Notes: a model not told the origin generated them from the letters alone. 64,000 nucleotides of DNA from Tritrichomonas musculus (GCA_039105265.1 JAPFFF010000048.1:1-64000), one strand, 5' to 3'; positions 35,805-46,217 are shown, counted from the stretch's first letter. A program made the numbers and translations.

Positions 35805-36549
35805 AATCGATATATAAAATATTTAGATGAAAAATATAAGCAACATAACTTCATTTTTGGCATTTGCAATTTGATGATCGGAAAATGAGATTAAATAAGA
35901 AAATTTTGTATAAAAAATTTGAAAAGATTAAATCAATTTTTTTTCTTTATAACGATTAGCGTTTTTTCAAATTGAAAATCATATCTAAGAATCAACAAAC
36001 TTTGTTTTTACACCACGTTCGGTTTTCAAAAACAAATTTTATTTGATTCTCAATCAATGAAATGCACTTACACCAAAAAAAAGTATAATAAAACAACATT
36101 CGGAATAAAAATTTAACAAAAAAAAAACTTGGTCCAATATTATTTATACTTGATGGTTAAAAATATATCATTAATCAAATTAAACATTCTTTTCTTTTTT
36201 TTTGATCAGTAATTACAATAATAAAAACAGAGTAAGTTGCATGTTTTTCTAGAAATATTTACTTTAATTAAAAAAAGCCCAATATTAAATAAAACAAGAT
36301 TAAAACAAATAGCATTGGCGTTTTATGTAACGATTTAATATCGATCTTTGATTTTTACTATTTTTAAATTTAAACAACAATTATCAAAATTTTGTAATTA
36401 TTATTTATCTTCACATAAAGAATAATTTTGAACTTTTTTTCCTTATTAATGTGAAGATAAATGTGTTTTTTGAATTTATTTTTCTTCATTTAAATCTATT
36501 TAAAATTTTGTATAAAACTCTTTTTAAAAACTCGAAAAATTCATAGGTA
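35065..36549. other. AT-rich spacer between Myb and calpain-like genes
   Basis: No gene is seen apart from a possible N-terminal extension of the Myb gene up to 35157. It holds a T-run at about 35773-35803. Confidence 0.5.
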
Positions 36550-36556
36550 TCACAAA
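36550..36556 (+). promoter_or_regulatory. Initiator-like TCACAAA before calpain-like gene
   Basis: TCA-C-A lies 24 bases before the ATG at 36581. Confidence 0.35.
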
Positions 36557-36580
36557 ATTTTTGAAAAGGAATAATTATAA

Positions 36581-39500
36581 ATGAATATTAAACACTTTGC
36601 GGATTTCGAAAAAGAAGCAAATAAATATTCTGAAATTTTAGAGAATTATAAAACAAAAGGAGAAGTTTTTACGGATCCAAATTTTCATCCTATTTGCAAA
36701 ATCAAAGAAACAACTGTAAAATTTATAGATAAAGAACATATGTGGGAAAGAATTGATAAATATTACACCGCTCCTCTTTTTAAGAAAGAACTAATTAGTC
36801 CTGAAGCGATTATTCAAGGTGAATTAAGATCAAGTTATTTTATTGCTTCATTATCAAGAATTGCTCAGCAACCCGAGATAGTTGAACTTTTATTTGATAC
36901 GCGAACCAAATCGGAGCCAGAATCCACTGAAGAAGAATTTATTGATACAATTAATTTAAAATGTGGAGCCGTTATCGTTTATTTTCACGCATTTGGTCGA
37001 CCAACTCCAGTATTAATTGATACACTAGTTCCTTTTATAAGAGGAACACGAAAACCGCGATTTTCACGTCCATCCGATCTCAAATATTCGCCATGGTTTT
37101 GCCTAGTTGAGAAAGCGTATGCAAAATTGTGTGGCTCTTATTCCTTTATTGAATGTGGCCAAATATCCAGTGCCATCTACAACCTTTTTGGCTATTTTCC
37201 CTATTATTCGCGATTTTCAGACGTCCTCTCAAAAAGAGAGGAAAAACTCAGAAAAATAGAAGGCACAAAAAGTGACACTCCTCAAAGTTTTAATAGAGTT
37301 GAATACCTCTTCTCCAAAATAATGATGTGGCAGTACCAAAACGCAGTCATCGGCGCAGAAATCCAAGTGAAAAACCTCCCAAAAAGCATGAAAGAGGAGG
37401 AGATCATCGACAAGGGTCTCATGGCCGGCCATTCATACCTGATCGTTAAAGCTCGACGCGAGCAAGGCCAAAACTTCATCTGCCTGATGAACCCTTTAGA
37501 TGACCACGAATGGCTTGGCGACTGGTCTGACACTTCTCCTCTGTGGACGAGGGAGATGAAAGCCGCGCTCGGTTTTCGCAAGGGAAACGATGGAATTTTT
37601 TGGATGGCTGATAAGGACTTTTTCAAATACTTCTCCAATTTTGATGTTGCCAAGCCGAACGACCCTGATTTTTTCTCTAGAAGTTTCATGGCATCTTTGT
37701 GCCCATGCAAATCTGACGGCCGCCCGTTGCGCTCGAAGGACGCCGACCTTGGCCGCCACCAGACGTTCGTGGTGAAGCTGAAGGACGTTATTTTCAAAAG
37801 CGAGGACACGACAGGCAGTAAGGGAGCTGTTGAAGACGTTAAGATGTACGTTAGAATTGAGAGGAACCTTCCATTTGAGCAGAGAAACAGCAGGTCTGAG
37901 TATGCAATGTACGTCATTTTCTCGGACGGACGGAAGGCCGACTTCAAGCAGCTCCCGTACTGCAGCAGGCAGCTGTGGACGAGCGACGGGATGCACTTGA
38001 CAGCGTCTGTTCATGTCAATACAAGTAAGCCGTTTATTATCGTCTTCCACAGACTGCAGAAGAAAAAGTTCACCGAAGAGCTTTACGTGCAGGTCTCGTG
38101 CAGGCATGACTTCGAGCTGTATGACATCGATAAGCCGGGTGCAATCTTCCCTGAGGACGAGAAGACGCCAGTGCTGCTCAGCAACACGTCGAGGAGGTAC
38201 AGAAGCATCGCGAGGGAAGTCTGCGTGAGGGAAGTCAGCGGGAAGGAGATGCTCGCGTTCCAGTTTGCTGAAACTAAAAAATTGAGTCGGTCGTTCTACC
38301 GTCATCTTGAGCCAGACAAGAAAGACGACGGCGATGACGGCTTTATCGAGTACGATGTGAGCGATGATGAGAATGCAGGCGGTGAAAAGAGGGAGGCAGA
38401 CGAAGCAGCGCCGAATCCCGGCGAGCTCGAGGAGGCGAGCGTGCAGACGGAAGAAGAGAAGGTAAGCGACGAGAAAGAGATAGAGATGCAGAAGGAGCTC
38501 ATTAAGGAAGAGAAGAGGAAGCTCGAGCTCGAGAAGGAGAAGATTGCAGAGCTGCAGAAGGAGATGGAGATCTTCGAGGAGGAGAGGAAGAAGATCACTG
38601 ACATACAGAAGGAGTGGGAGAAAATCGAGGAAGAGAAGAAGAAAATTGAAGAAGAAAAGAAGAACATTGAAGATGAGAAGAGCAAGCTCGAGTACAAGAT
38701 GAAGATCTGCGATCCAGGGAAGGACTTCGAGTCGAGGGACAAGAAGGCCGAGTACATCACGATTTACGTGTCGGACATCAACCAAAAGAAGCAGGACGCA
38801 CAGCTCGTGGCAAAGAGCACCCAAGTGTCAGACGCAGAAGACGCGCACGCATACTGCGACTACGGATACGACTACGGCTATCGTTATGACTACGATGAAT
38901 ACAGCTACACCGATGTTTCCGGTCACAGAAAGCAAGAGCAGCAATTGGCACAGGGCGGAAGACAGCGCGCAAAGCCAGGCAGAAGCCTTCACGATGGGAC
39001 AGGCGAGCGCGAGCATTCACAAGCCGCACGCAAGGCATGCGCAATGCAGGACGCGCCGCAGCAGAAAAAGGCACAAAAGCATGACAGAGCTCTGCCAGCC
39101 AGCCAGGGCACGACGAGGGAGGCTCAGAAGGCCGGCAAAGCGAGCTCGCAGAGGGGGAGAAATGCCAGGGAAGAGCGCGTTGTCGATGAAAGGCAGAGGC
39201 AGTTGGGCGGATCATACAAAAGGCCAAAAATTGACCAATATTCAGAATTTGGGCACGAGCAGCGGCGCCAGGGAGGAAGAGGCAGAAGAGAGAGGCACCG
39301 TGCATCACCTGGAGCGAGGACAGCCTCAAAAGCTGGCCACTACGGGAGGCGGCGTGCCGAACACGATTCAGATTACTACGACCAAATAAGTTATGAAAAT
39401 GAAGTAATTCAAAATGAGCCTGACAGCATCTACGAAGACTACGAGTACGAGTACGAGTACGTTGAACAGAGCAGCCAGCCACCAAGGCAGCGGGCGGCCA

Positions 39501-39685
39501 GGCAGCCTGACTCGCCCAGATCGAGCCTTCCAGCGAAGAAGAGAAACAGCGGGAAATCGCACGGCAAAGGCGTGTCGCAGCCTGCAGTGAGGAAGAAAGC
39601 TCAATCTGACATTGATGCTTATGAAGTCAAAACAAAACCAAAGAAAAGTGGGAAAAAGCAGCAGAAGCCTGTTAAAAAGCCGTGA
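36581..39685 (+). CDS. Calpain-like (family C2) protein without catalytic Cys
   Basis: This 1034-residue protein has a calpain protease-like region at about residues 25-330. FTDPNFHP marks the start. The active-site region QGELRSSYFIASL has Ser85 where Cys is expected (G-x-L-G-D/N-C-W). GHSYLIVKAR carries the conserved His (284) and CLMNPLDDHEWLGDWSD the conserved Asn (304). It should therefore bind substrates or partners but not cut by the usual Cys mechanism. A C2L/domain III-like part follows (about 370-560). Then come an acidic linker, a strong Glu/Lys coiled coil (about 625-710) and a long basic, Arg/Gln/Ser-rich disordered tail with Tyr-Asp-Tyr runs (about 750 to the end). Inactive calpain homologues act as scaffolds or regulators in other protists. 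The start region is AT-rich and the rest GC-rich. Confidence 0.9.
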   Translation: MNIKHFADFEKEANKYSEILENYKTKGEVFTDPNFHPICKIKETTVKFIDKEHMWERIDKYYTAPLFKKELISPEAIIQGELRSSYFIASLSRIAQQPEIVELLFDTRTKSEPESTEEEFIDTINLKCGAVIVYFHAFGRPTPVLIDTLVPFIRGTRKPRFSRPSDLKYSPWFCLVEKAYAKLCGSYSFIECGQISSAIYNLFGYFPYYSRFSDVLSKREEKLRKIEGTKSDTPQSFNRVEYLFSKIMMWQYQNAVIGAEIQVKNLPKSMKEEEIIDKGLMAGHSYLIVKARREQGQNFICLMNPLDDHEWLGDWSDTSPLWTREMKAALGFRKGNDGIFWMADKDFFKYFSNFDVAKPNDPDFFSRSFMASLCPCKSDGRPLRSKDADLGRHQTFVVKLKDVIFKSEDTTGSKGAVEDVKMYVRIERNLPFEQRNSRSEYAMYVIFSDGRKADFKQLPYCSRQLWTSDGMHLTASVHVNTSKPFIIVFHRLQKKKFTEELYVQVSCRHDFELYDIDKPGAIFPEDEKTPVLLSNTSRRYRSIAREVCVREVSGKEMLAFQFAETKKLSRSFYRHLEPDKKDDGDDGFIEYDVSDDENAGGEKREADEAAPNPGELEEASVQTEEEKVSDEKEIEMQKELIKEEKRKLELEKEKIAELQKEMEIFEEERKKITDIQKEWEKIEEEKKKIEEEKKNIEDEKSKLEYKMKICDPGKDFESRDKKAEYITIYVSDINQKKQDAQLVAKSTQVSDAEDAHAYCDYGYDYGYRYDYDEYSYTDVSGHRKQEQQLAQGGRQRAKPGRSLHDGTGEREHSQAARKACAMQDAPQQKKAQKHDRALPASQGTTREAQKAGKASSQRGRNAREERVVDERQRQLGGSYKRPKIDQYSEFGHEQRRQGGRGRRERHRASPGARTASKAGHYGRRRAEHDSDYYDQISYENEVIQNEPDSIYEDYEYEYEYVEQSSQPPRQRAARQPDSPRSSLPAKKRNSGKSHGKGVSQPAVRKKAQSDIDAYEVKTKPKKSGKKQQKPVKKP

Positions 39686-39802
39686 AACAATTTTTACATG
39701 TTTTTTTTTTTCTTTTAAAAAAAAAAAAAAAAATAAAATGTTTTTTTAAATATTGAAATTCACCTTATTTTTTTCTTTTTTATTAAAAAGGCTAAGTTTT
39801 TT

Positions 39803-41310
39803 TTACTTTTTATTCAATTCTTGTTCTTTTTCATATTCGCATCTCATACAAAACCCGCAAATAGTGCGCTGCCCATTTGGCGGGTGAGGCGCGAATGCGC
39901 ATTTCCCATCGCATTGGGGCAGCGGACTCGGAATTCCTACATCATGGCACCTTTTGCAGTAATAAGTTGTCCCACCGCAGCAATAGAGAGACTCATTGCA
40001 GCAGAAGAAGCACTTGAAGGTCATCTCTTTTTCACCATGCTTTCGGCAGCATTTGTCATGCAAGAACTCTCTTCTGCACCTGAGGCACCGGTACTCGCCG
40101 GCAGCGTTGTTGTTGTTGTTGTTAAGAATTTGCTGGCAGTTTTCGTGGCCGCCGTAGTAAGGCTCGTGGCACGCGTCGCAGAAGTAAAACTCAAACAAGT
40201 GCTTTGCGTACCTCAAAGGCTGCTTGTAGAACTCTTGGCAGTCCGGATTGTTCACGTGCTCTTTTTCATCCTCGATGCTCTCCTCCTTCATTTTAATAAC
40301 GGTTATGCCCTCGATCTTCTTCGCAACGTCGATCCACTTCTGCGCAGCGTCTCTCACGCATTCGTGGTACGGAATTTCGCCGCATTGCCCGTACATGTAG
40401 TTGCACTTCGGGAGGTCGATCTTCCCGTGCTCGGCGAGGCTCTGATACGTGAATTGGAGGCAGCCCTTGTGCGCGGGATGGCCGCACCTCATGCGGACGG
40501 AAGGGCTCAGCGAGCACTCGTCATTGCAGAACGCGCACTGGTCCAGCTCAGGGTGGCAGATGGGGCAGCCAAAGTGCTCCCTTTCATCGCGCAGGCCGCA
40601 GCATGCATGGCCGCACTCGCAAACGTGCATGCAGGAGCCTTCGAGCTGCCTCTTGCACTCGTCGTCCCAGCAGACGCGGCGGCACGCGTCCAGCCCCCTG
40701 CCGCCGACGGCCGGGTTTTTCCTGCAGAAGCGGCAAATGATGTTCTCAGCGAGCAGTTTGTTCTCTTCGCATGTGAAGCCTTGGTGGTACGGGACGGCGC
40801 CGCAGTTGGCGCAGAAGTCTTTGCCGCATGTGCACGATGCTCGATAAAGCCGGAGGCATTCAAGCGCTTCTGGCCTGGCTTTGCCACCTTCGGAGTCAGA
40901 GGTGATGTAGGCTGCCTGCCCTGGCTCATAAAGGAAGCCTTCGTGGCATGACGGACAATACACAATTGTTTCGGAACTTTCGCCGATAATTGATTTCTTA
41001 AAGCGATCGTCAAATATTGCAACGTACTTGGGGTCAATTTGGGCGATATCATTGTCACCAAGTTGGAATGAGCATATTGGACAATGTAAATATATGTTGG
41101 ATTCATTTTGATATTGGATTTCAATTAATCTCTGTATGCATCGGGAGCAAAATGTATGGTCACATCCAAGATGAACTAAGTTTTCTTTTTTTGGCATATC
41201 AAGCACAAGTCTGAGCTTTCATTGAAAATGAAATCATCTGTCTGAGTGTCTTTATTTCTCAATTTTGACCAAAAGGCCAGTATTTGGATGCTTTTTTCTG
41301 TTGATATCAT
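39803..41310 (-). CDS. Zinc-rich E3 ubiquitin ligase: RING + IBR-like + RING-H2 + MYCBP2-type tandem-Cys domain (frame change at start)
   Basis: Most of the protein (467 codons from 41206) is Cys/His-rich. In order: the end of a RING (GCDHTFCSRC ... HCPIC), an IBR-like finger (YCPSCHEG ... CGKDFCANCGAVPYHQGFTC, about 83-146), a further Cys-rich part (158-217), a RING-H2 (C224AFC ... RCGHPAHKGC, with the spacing of MYCBP2), and a C-terminal tandem-Cys domain (about 333-456). The last has FCDACHEPYYGGHENC, FKCFFCCNESLYCCGGTTYY and CHD, close to MYCBP2/Highwire, whose RCR ligase relays ubiquitin between two Cys and esterifies Thr. Counterparts of both relay Cys appear present (Cys357, Cys410). 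The first RING Cys pair (LCLIC) is in another frame upstream, joined at a 7-A run (41186-41192). The ATG in that upstream frame is 41310; in the main frame, 41197. The break may be a sequencing error or a -1 slip. The body is GC-rich. Confidence 0.8.
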
Positions 41311-41503
41311 AAAAAAGATATCAAAATCGTTTAAAAGTAATATAAACCATTCAATTTCTACTGACAAAATAGAAATTCTTTCAATTCCTCAAAAATAGCT
41401 GAAATTGAACACAAGCTTCTCTTAGATTGTTTATGAAAAATAAAAATAATAAAAAAAACATTATAATAAAAAATATATCATGTTTACTATATATATAAAC
41501 AAT

Positions 41504-41674
41504 TTATAGTTTTTCACTTTTTGTGCTAGGGAACCTTTCGTATCTGTCATCTGGAGGGCCTGATTGCCACATTACATAAAAACCTCCTGGTGGTGGAAAT
41601 GGTTTTCCTGTTTCTAAACTATTTCCATACCTTCTTTTGTTTGAATGCTTTCCGAATCCTTTACAACCACTCAT
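41504..41674 (-). CDS. Small protein, 56 aa, unknown
   Basis: ATG AGT GGT opens 56 codons ending in TAA. The product begins MSGCKGFGKHSNKRRYGNSL. It continues with a Gly/Pro/aromatic stretch (KPFPPPGGFYVMWQSGPPDD) and ends SEKL. It has no signal peptide or membrane segment. An initiator-like TCATTC lies 5 bases before the ATG. Codon choice is AT-ending like other local genes. I do not recognise a family. Start context and composition support a real small gene. Confidence 0.5.
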   Translation of the reverse strand: MSGCKGFGKHSNKRRYGNSLETGKPFPPPGGFYVMWQSGPPDDRYERFPSTKSEKL

Positions 41675-41679
41675 TTCTT

Positions 41680-41685
41680 GAATGA
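41680..41685 (-). promoter_or_regulatory. Initiator-like TCATTC before small gene
   Basis: On the minus strand TCATTC lies 5 bases before the ATG at 41674. Confidence 0.4.
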
Positions 41686-42674
41686 AACAATAATTAAAAT
41701 GATATAATATTTTTTCATTCTAAAGTTATATAACACTCCAATAGAAAAAAAAGCTATTTCTATGCAAGATATTTCTCAGAAAAAAAATAATATGAAACTT
41801 TTTAAATTGGACGATACTACACGTTGTAATAATTCAAGTTGTAACTTTTGAGAGTAAAGCTCTCAAATAAACCACTTTTTGAGAAAAAGAAAATTTTCTT
41901 TCAAATTTTATCTTTTTCTCAATAAGCTTTTTTTTTATATCTTTATCAAAACATAATATTATATTTTTATATATTTAAAATATAAATATAATCAATTATA
42001 ATATTAAATTATAATATTAGGTTTTTTAAATAATAATTTTTTACAGAGATAAAGTTCGATAAATACCTATTGTGCTAAACGTTTAAACAAATAAATCAAC
42101 ATCAAAATATACCAAATATTTTTAAATATTATTATTATAAAACAAAAATGCTTGAACATTATTGAAATTTAATTGTAATTGAATTTTGAATTAGTTCGTT
42201 TGATATCCTTTATTTTTTCTTAGAGTTCATTGAAAAAATAAATTTTAAATAATCTCTTTATCCTCCTTTTCAATAATTATTTCCATATTCTTCTTCCAGA
42301 TTTTTTTCTTTTATCCATCATAATATCTTTATAAATTATTAATAAAATCATTTGCTTCTAAGATATTTTTCAAATTTTCAAGTTTAAACAATCTATATCA
42401 ATCATTTTTAATAAATTGACCATGAATAACATGATTCCATGTTATTTACATGAAATCATTTCTTAAAACTTTTTTTTTAAAAAAAATACAATATCATATG
42501 GAAAACGATTGAAGTTCTCTACTAAAATATCTATAAGGCAACTAAAATTTTGTATATATATCATATAAATAAATCTTAATCAAAACAAATTATATAGAAT
42601 ATTTTTAATGAATGAAACAAAAAACAAAATAAAATAAAAATTTAATAACATTTTTTTAAACCTACATTTATTGC
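41686..42674. other. AT-rich spacer
   Basis: No gene is seen on either strand. Confidence 0.5.
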
Positions 42675-44273
42675 TTACACAACATTAATAAATTGAGGAC
42701 GACGATCAATTTTATGCTCTATTCCATCACTTTGATCTTCTTCAGCTTCAAATCTTTCAGCTTCAGCCTCATTTTCCTTCTTCCTCTCTTCGTATTCTTC
42801 TTCATTGATTCTGAATTCTTCATCGATCTGTTCCTCAATGTCTTGTTTCTCAATTGTCAAATGGTGAGACTTTTCTTTGACCTCTTTTTCTTCCTGCCTT
42901 CTTTCTTTGTAAGCTTCCTTGTTTTTGTTGAAGTCTTTCGCAATTTCAGCTTCAATTGGCTCTTCAATTTTTTCTGTTTTTATTTGGTCGACCTTTTCTT
43001 CTTGTTTTCTTTCGTTGTAGACTTCCTTGTCCTCGTTGAAATCCTCAACAATCTCGTTTTCAACTTGTTTCTGTTCTTCTGTTAATTCTTTTGGCCTTTC
43101 AGCGTCTTCCTGTTTTCTTTCATTATAAGATTCTTGATTTTCGTTGAAGTCTTCAGCAATTTCTTTTTCAACAGGCTCTTCGGCTTTCTCTTCTTTTATT
43201 TGTTCAGCTTTTTCTTCCTCCTTCCTCTTATTGTATTCCTCTTTGTCCTCTTCAAAATCTTTGGCTACTTGCTTTTCAATCGATATTTGGCCGTGCCCTT
43301 TTTTCGCAGGTATTTTTGACTTTGTCTTAAGCTGTTGGCTTGTTAACATTGTTGGCCTGACTTTCATGGCAGCCAAACCTGATTTGACTCGCTGGGAGAG
43401 GATCTGTGAGCGAAGGAGACGATCTTGTTCTGCTTCCAATTTTTTGTTTGCTTTTCTTTGGGCAATTTTAGCAGGTGTATCGTGTTTTACCAGAGTAGAG
43501 TCAAATTTTCTTTGAATTCTTGAATTTGCGCGACGTTTTTCTTTCAAATGTGGCTTGACTTCGAGTTCCATTCGAAGAAATGCCAATTGAGCCAAAAGTA
43601 TCTTTCTGTCGACTTGATTTGCATTCTTAGAGATATCATCTGGATAAATTATACAAGGGATTCCGAGTTCGTTCATAACGTCCATACTAAGCTTGAAATT
43701 CTTTTGATGATCTTTAAGATCAAGAACATAATAATTGATCTTGCTTGGATAATAAGAATCAAGTAAAGCACACATTGCTAAATCATAAGGTTTGAATGCA
43801 AAAACACGCTTATAATTTTGGGTTCGCTTAATTGCCCATGATAGTAATTGATTTTTGATATTTGCTTCTGAAACATTTATTTTATTATTTAAATCACCGA
43901 ACGAATTTTCAATTGAGTAATGATTAATAAGTTGCCAAACCAAATCAATAATTTTCTTCTCATTATTTTCGCTGATATCCTTTGAGGTAATTCCAATGGC
44001 TTTAAATCCATCATTTCTAAACATCTTAAATGCTAGTTTACAATTTTTGACATTTTGAACATTTGTTGTAGGTTGATGCTCCCAATTGCTTGGAGCTTTT
44101 TTATTCGTAAGAACTTGAGCAAGTTCAATAAGCGCAACTCCATTTGATAAATCTTTTGTAATATCGGTAAAATTTGAATTTGGCACTCCTTTTAATTCGG
44201 TAGATACCCATCTCGTAAAAACTCTTGCTTGTAGTGGCGTACAGTCGCCATCAACTTTTTTAATACTATTCAT
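42675..44273 (-). CDS. Tandem calponin-homology protein with acidic 36-residue repeats
   Basis: This 532-residue protein has two calponin-homology domains, the usual actin-binding pair of the alpha-actinin/fimbrin superfamily. The first (about 10-115) includes LQARVFTRWVSTELKG, DLSNGVALIELAQVL and IIDLVWQLINHYSI. The second (about 135-240) includes LLSWAIKRTQNYK and FKPYDLAMCALLDSYYP. A basic stretch follows. Then come five charged repeats of about 36 residues with the core EIAEDFNENQESYNERKQE (about 320-510), predicted as extended helix. An actin or cortical cytoskeleton cross-linker is the natural inference. The open frame starts at TTG (44282), so the first ATG (44273, MNSIKKVDGD) is taken. 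An initiator-like TCATTAG lies 15-22 bases upstream. Confidence 0.9.
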   Translation of the reverse strand: MNSIKKVDGDCTPLQARVFTRWVSTELKGVPNSNFTDITKDLSNGVALIELAQVLTNKKAPSNWEHQPTTNVQNVKNCKLAFKMFRNDGFKAIGITSKDISENNEKKIIDLVWQLINHYSIENSFGDLNNKINVSEANIKNQLLSWAIKRTQNYKRVFAFKPYDLAMCALLDSYYPSKINYYVLDLKDHQKNFKLSMDVMNELGIPCIIYPDDISKNANQVDRKILLAQLAFLRMELEVKPHLKEKRRANSRIQRKFDSTLVKHDTPAKIAQRKANKKLEAEQDRLLRSQILSQRVKSGLAAMKVRPTMLTSQQLKTKSKIPAKKGHGQISIEKQVAKDFEEDKEEYNKRKEEEKAEQIKEEKAEEPVEKEIAEDFNENQESYNERKQEDAERPKELTEEQKQVENEIVEDFNEDKEVYNERKQEEKVDQIKTEKIEEPIEAEIAKDFNKNKEAYKERRQEEKEVKEKSHHLTIEKQDIEEQIDEEFRINEEEYEERKKENEAEAERFEAEEDQSDGIEHKIDRRPQFINVV

Positions 44274-44288
44274 CGTTAACAATAAATT

Positions 44289-44295
44289 CTAATGA
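44289..44295 (-). promoter_or_regulatory. Initiator-like TCATTAG before CH-domain gene
   Basis: TCA-T-T on the minus strand, 15 bases before the ATG at 44273. Confidence 0.4.
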
Positions 44296-45029
44296 CATGA
44301 TATTTCCCATCATTTATATTTGCAAATTTCATAATGATAATTTTTTTTCTTTGATAAAAAACTTTTTGAATTGATATCGTCCAATTTTTCTATATAGAAA
44401 ATTTTTTATGTAGGAATATTATATTCAAATTTTCTCCATCAATATTCAGGAATATTCTTTTATTATGAATTGTTTTATTTTATTTATTTTTATATAAATT
44501 TAAAAAATATAATTTTCAATTTAAATAAGTTTTTTTAAAAGATAAATATATGCTAAACATTGAATATAAACACAAAAATATAATCTAAAATTATTTTTAA
44601 AAATACCAGAAAAATAAAGTATATTATTCTTTTATGATTAGAGTTTAGTATTATACGGGTATAAAGACAATTGGACTTGCATTTTTACATTCTGAAAATC
44701 TATTTTTTTTTAAAAAAAAAAAAAATTAAATTTGGTGAAAAATTGTTGTATTATATGAAAAATGAAGATTTTCATGTAAAATATAATTAGTTATTTTGTT
44801 AATTTTTTAAAATAATTCATTTCATAAATCTAACATGAAATTCAAATTCATATATTTGATGAATGGAGCAAATCTTTTTTGATGATGCTCACAATCAACT
44901 AAAAATATTAGTATAACCTATTATATTTAATTATTCATTCATAACAATCTCTTCTTCAAAAAAATAAGATTTGAAAAAAACATTCAATTCTTTATCGTTC
45001 TATTCTCAATTTTTATGTCAATTTAGTGA
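44296..45029. other. AT-rich spacer between divergent CH-domain and HAD genes
   Basis: No gene is seen; poly-A/T tracts at about 44700-44727. Confidence 0.5.
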
Positions 45030-45899
45030 ATGACAAATAAAGCGAAAACAATCAAATTTATTGTTAGTGACATGGATGGAACACTTTTCGAAGGTCATAG
45101 AGAAACGATCTTCGATTTATCCTTACGTAATGAAGAAGCTCTTAAAAAAATTAAAGATTCCAATATAGAGTTTTGTGTATCCTCAGGTAGAATGGTTGAT
45201 TTTGGAATTCAATTACTTAAAAAATATGGATTTTCGAAAATTCGGGTAGCCGGATTTAATGGAGCAGTATGTTCTGATTGTGGAAAAATTGTATCTACTC
45301 TACCAATTCCTTATTCGACACTTTCTAAGATAATTCCTATAATAAAAACAAAATATTCATCAGAATTTCGATCTCTTCAACTTCAAACTTTAACATCAGA
45401 GCGACTTTTTTTACCAAATGATGAATCTAGTATCCAGTCGTACCAAAAAGACATCGACAGACTCGGAATCGGACGAATCAGCAAAACGACAATCGATGAC
45501 TACCTCAAAGATCCAAAAGATACAATGATCGGAAAATTATCATTCTACATGCCATCAAAAGACAGATCCATCCAGGCAATCAACGATCTACGCAGTGCAA
45601 CCAGCGATGGCTCGATTTTCATTACAATGAGCAGCGACACACTCGTTGAGATTGTTAATCCTAATGCTGGCAAGGACAACTTCGTATCGTATCTGAGGAA
45701 GACATACAACTTGAGCAAGGACGAAATTGCTGTGATTGGAGACGCTCCGAATGACAGGAAAATGTTTTCTGAGTCAAATTTCAGATTTGCGATGGCGAGC
45801 GGAGACGAGTCTCTCAAATCTGATGCAGATTTTATTGTAAACGACGTTGCCGAGTGCATCGACTATTGCATCAACTACAACAAAGGCAAAGTGGAATGA
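45030..45899 (+). CDS. HAD-superfamily (Cof-type) hydrolase
   Basis: This 289-residue protein has all HAD motifs. Motif I is VSDMDGTLFEG (catalytic Asp pair in DMDGT). Motif II is CVSSGR. The motif III Lys is in PNAGKDNFV. Motif IV is VIGDAPNDRKMF. The large cap between motifs II and III and the C-terminal layout fit subfamily IIB (Cof/YidA), which dephosphorylates sugar phosphates and other small phosphoesters in the cytosol. The length is normal for the family (about 270-290). The substrate cannot be told. The 5' third is AT-rich and the 3' half richer in GC. These genes are often bacterial-like in trichomonads. Confidence 0.93.
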   Translation: MTNKAKTIKFIVSDMDGTLFEGHRETIFDLSLRNEEALKKIKDSNIEFCVSSGRMVDFGIQLLKKYGFSKIRVAGFNGAVCSDCGKIVSTLPIPYSTLSKIIPIIKTKYSSEFRSLQLQTLTSERLFLPNDESSIQSYQKDIDRLGIGRISKTTIDDYLKDPKDTMIGKLSFYMPSKDRSIQAINDLRSATSDGSIFITMSSDTLVEIVNPNAGKDNFVSYLRKTYNLSKDEIAVIGDAPNDRKMFSESNFRFAMASGDESLKSDADFIVNDVAECIDYCINYNKGKVE

Positions 45900-46217
45900 G
45901 AAAACTCAATGAAAAAGATTCTTTTATTTCGTAGATTATTTTTTTAATAAATAAGATTTTATTTCAAAAATCTACTAAAAAAAATTATTTGCCGTTTGCA
46001 TAAAAACAATTTAAATGCTTTATGGCTGATTTAAAACAAAGAAAATAGATTCATTTAGCTGAGTATTTAAATGAATACAACATCATGAAAGTGGATTTAA
46101 ATGAAAAACTTGATTCAAACAATCATAAAATATATTTTTTTTTAAAAAAAAAAGTATGATTTTATGTATGAAAATTATATTTTTATGAGATGATAAAAGA
46201 CAATATGATATTACTTC
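45900..46217. other. Short AT-rich spacer between convergent genes
   Basis: The HAD gene (plus) and BspA-like gene (minus) converge here. No gene is seen. Confidence 0.5.
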
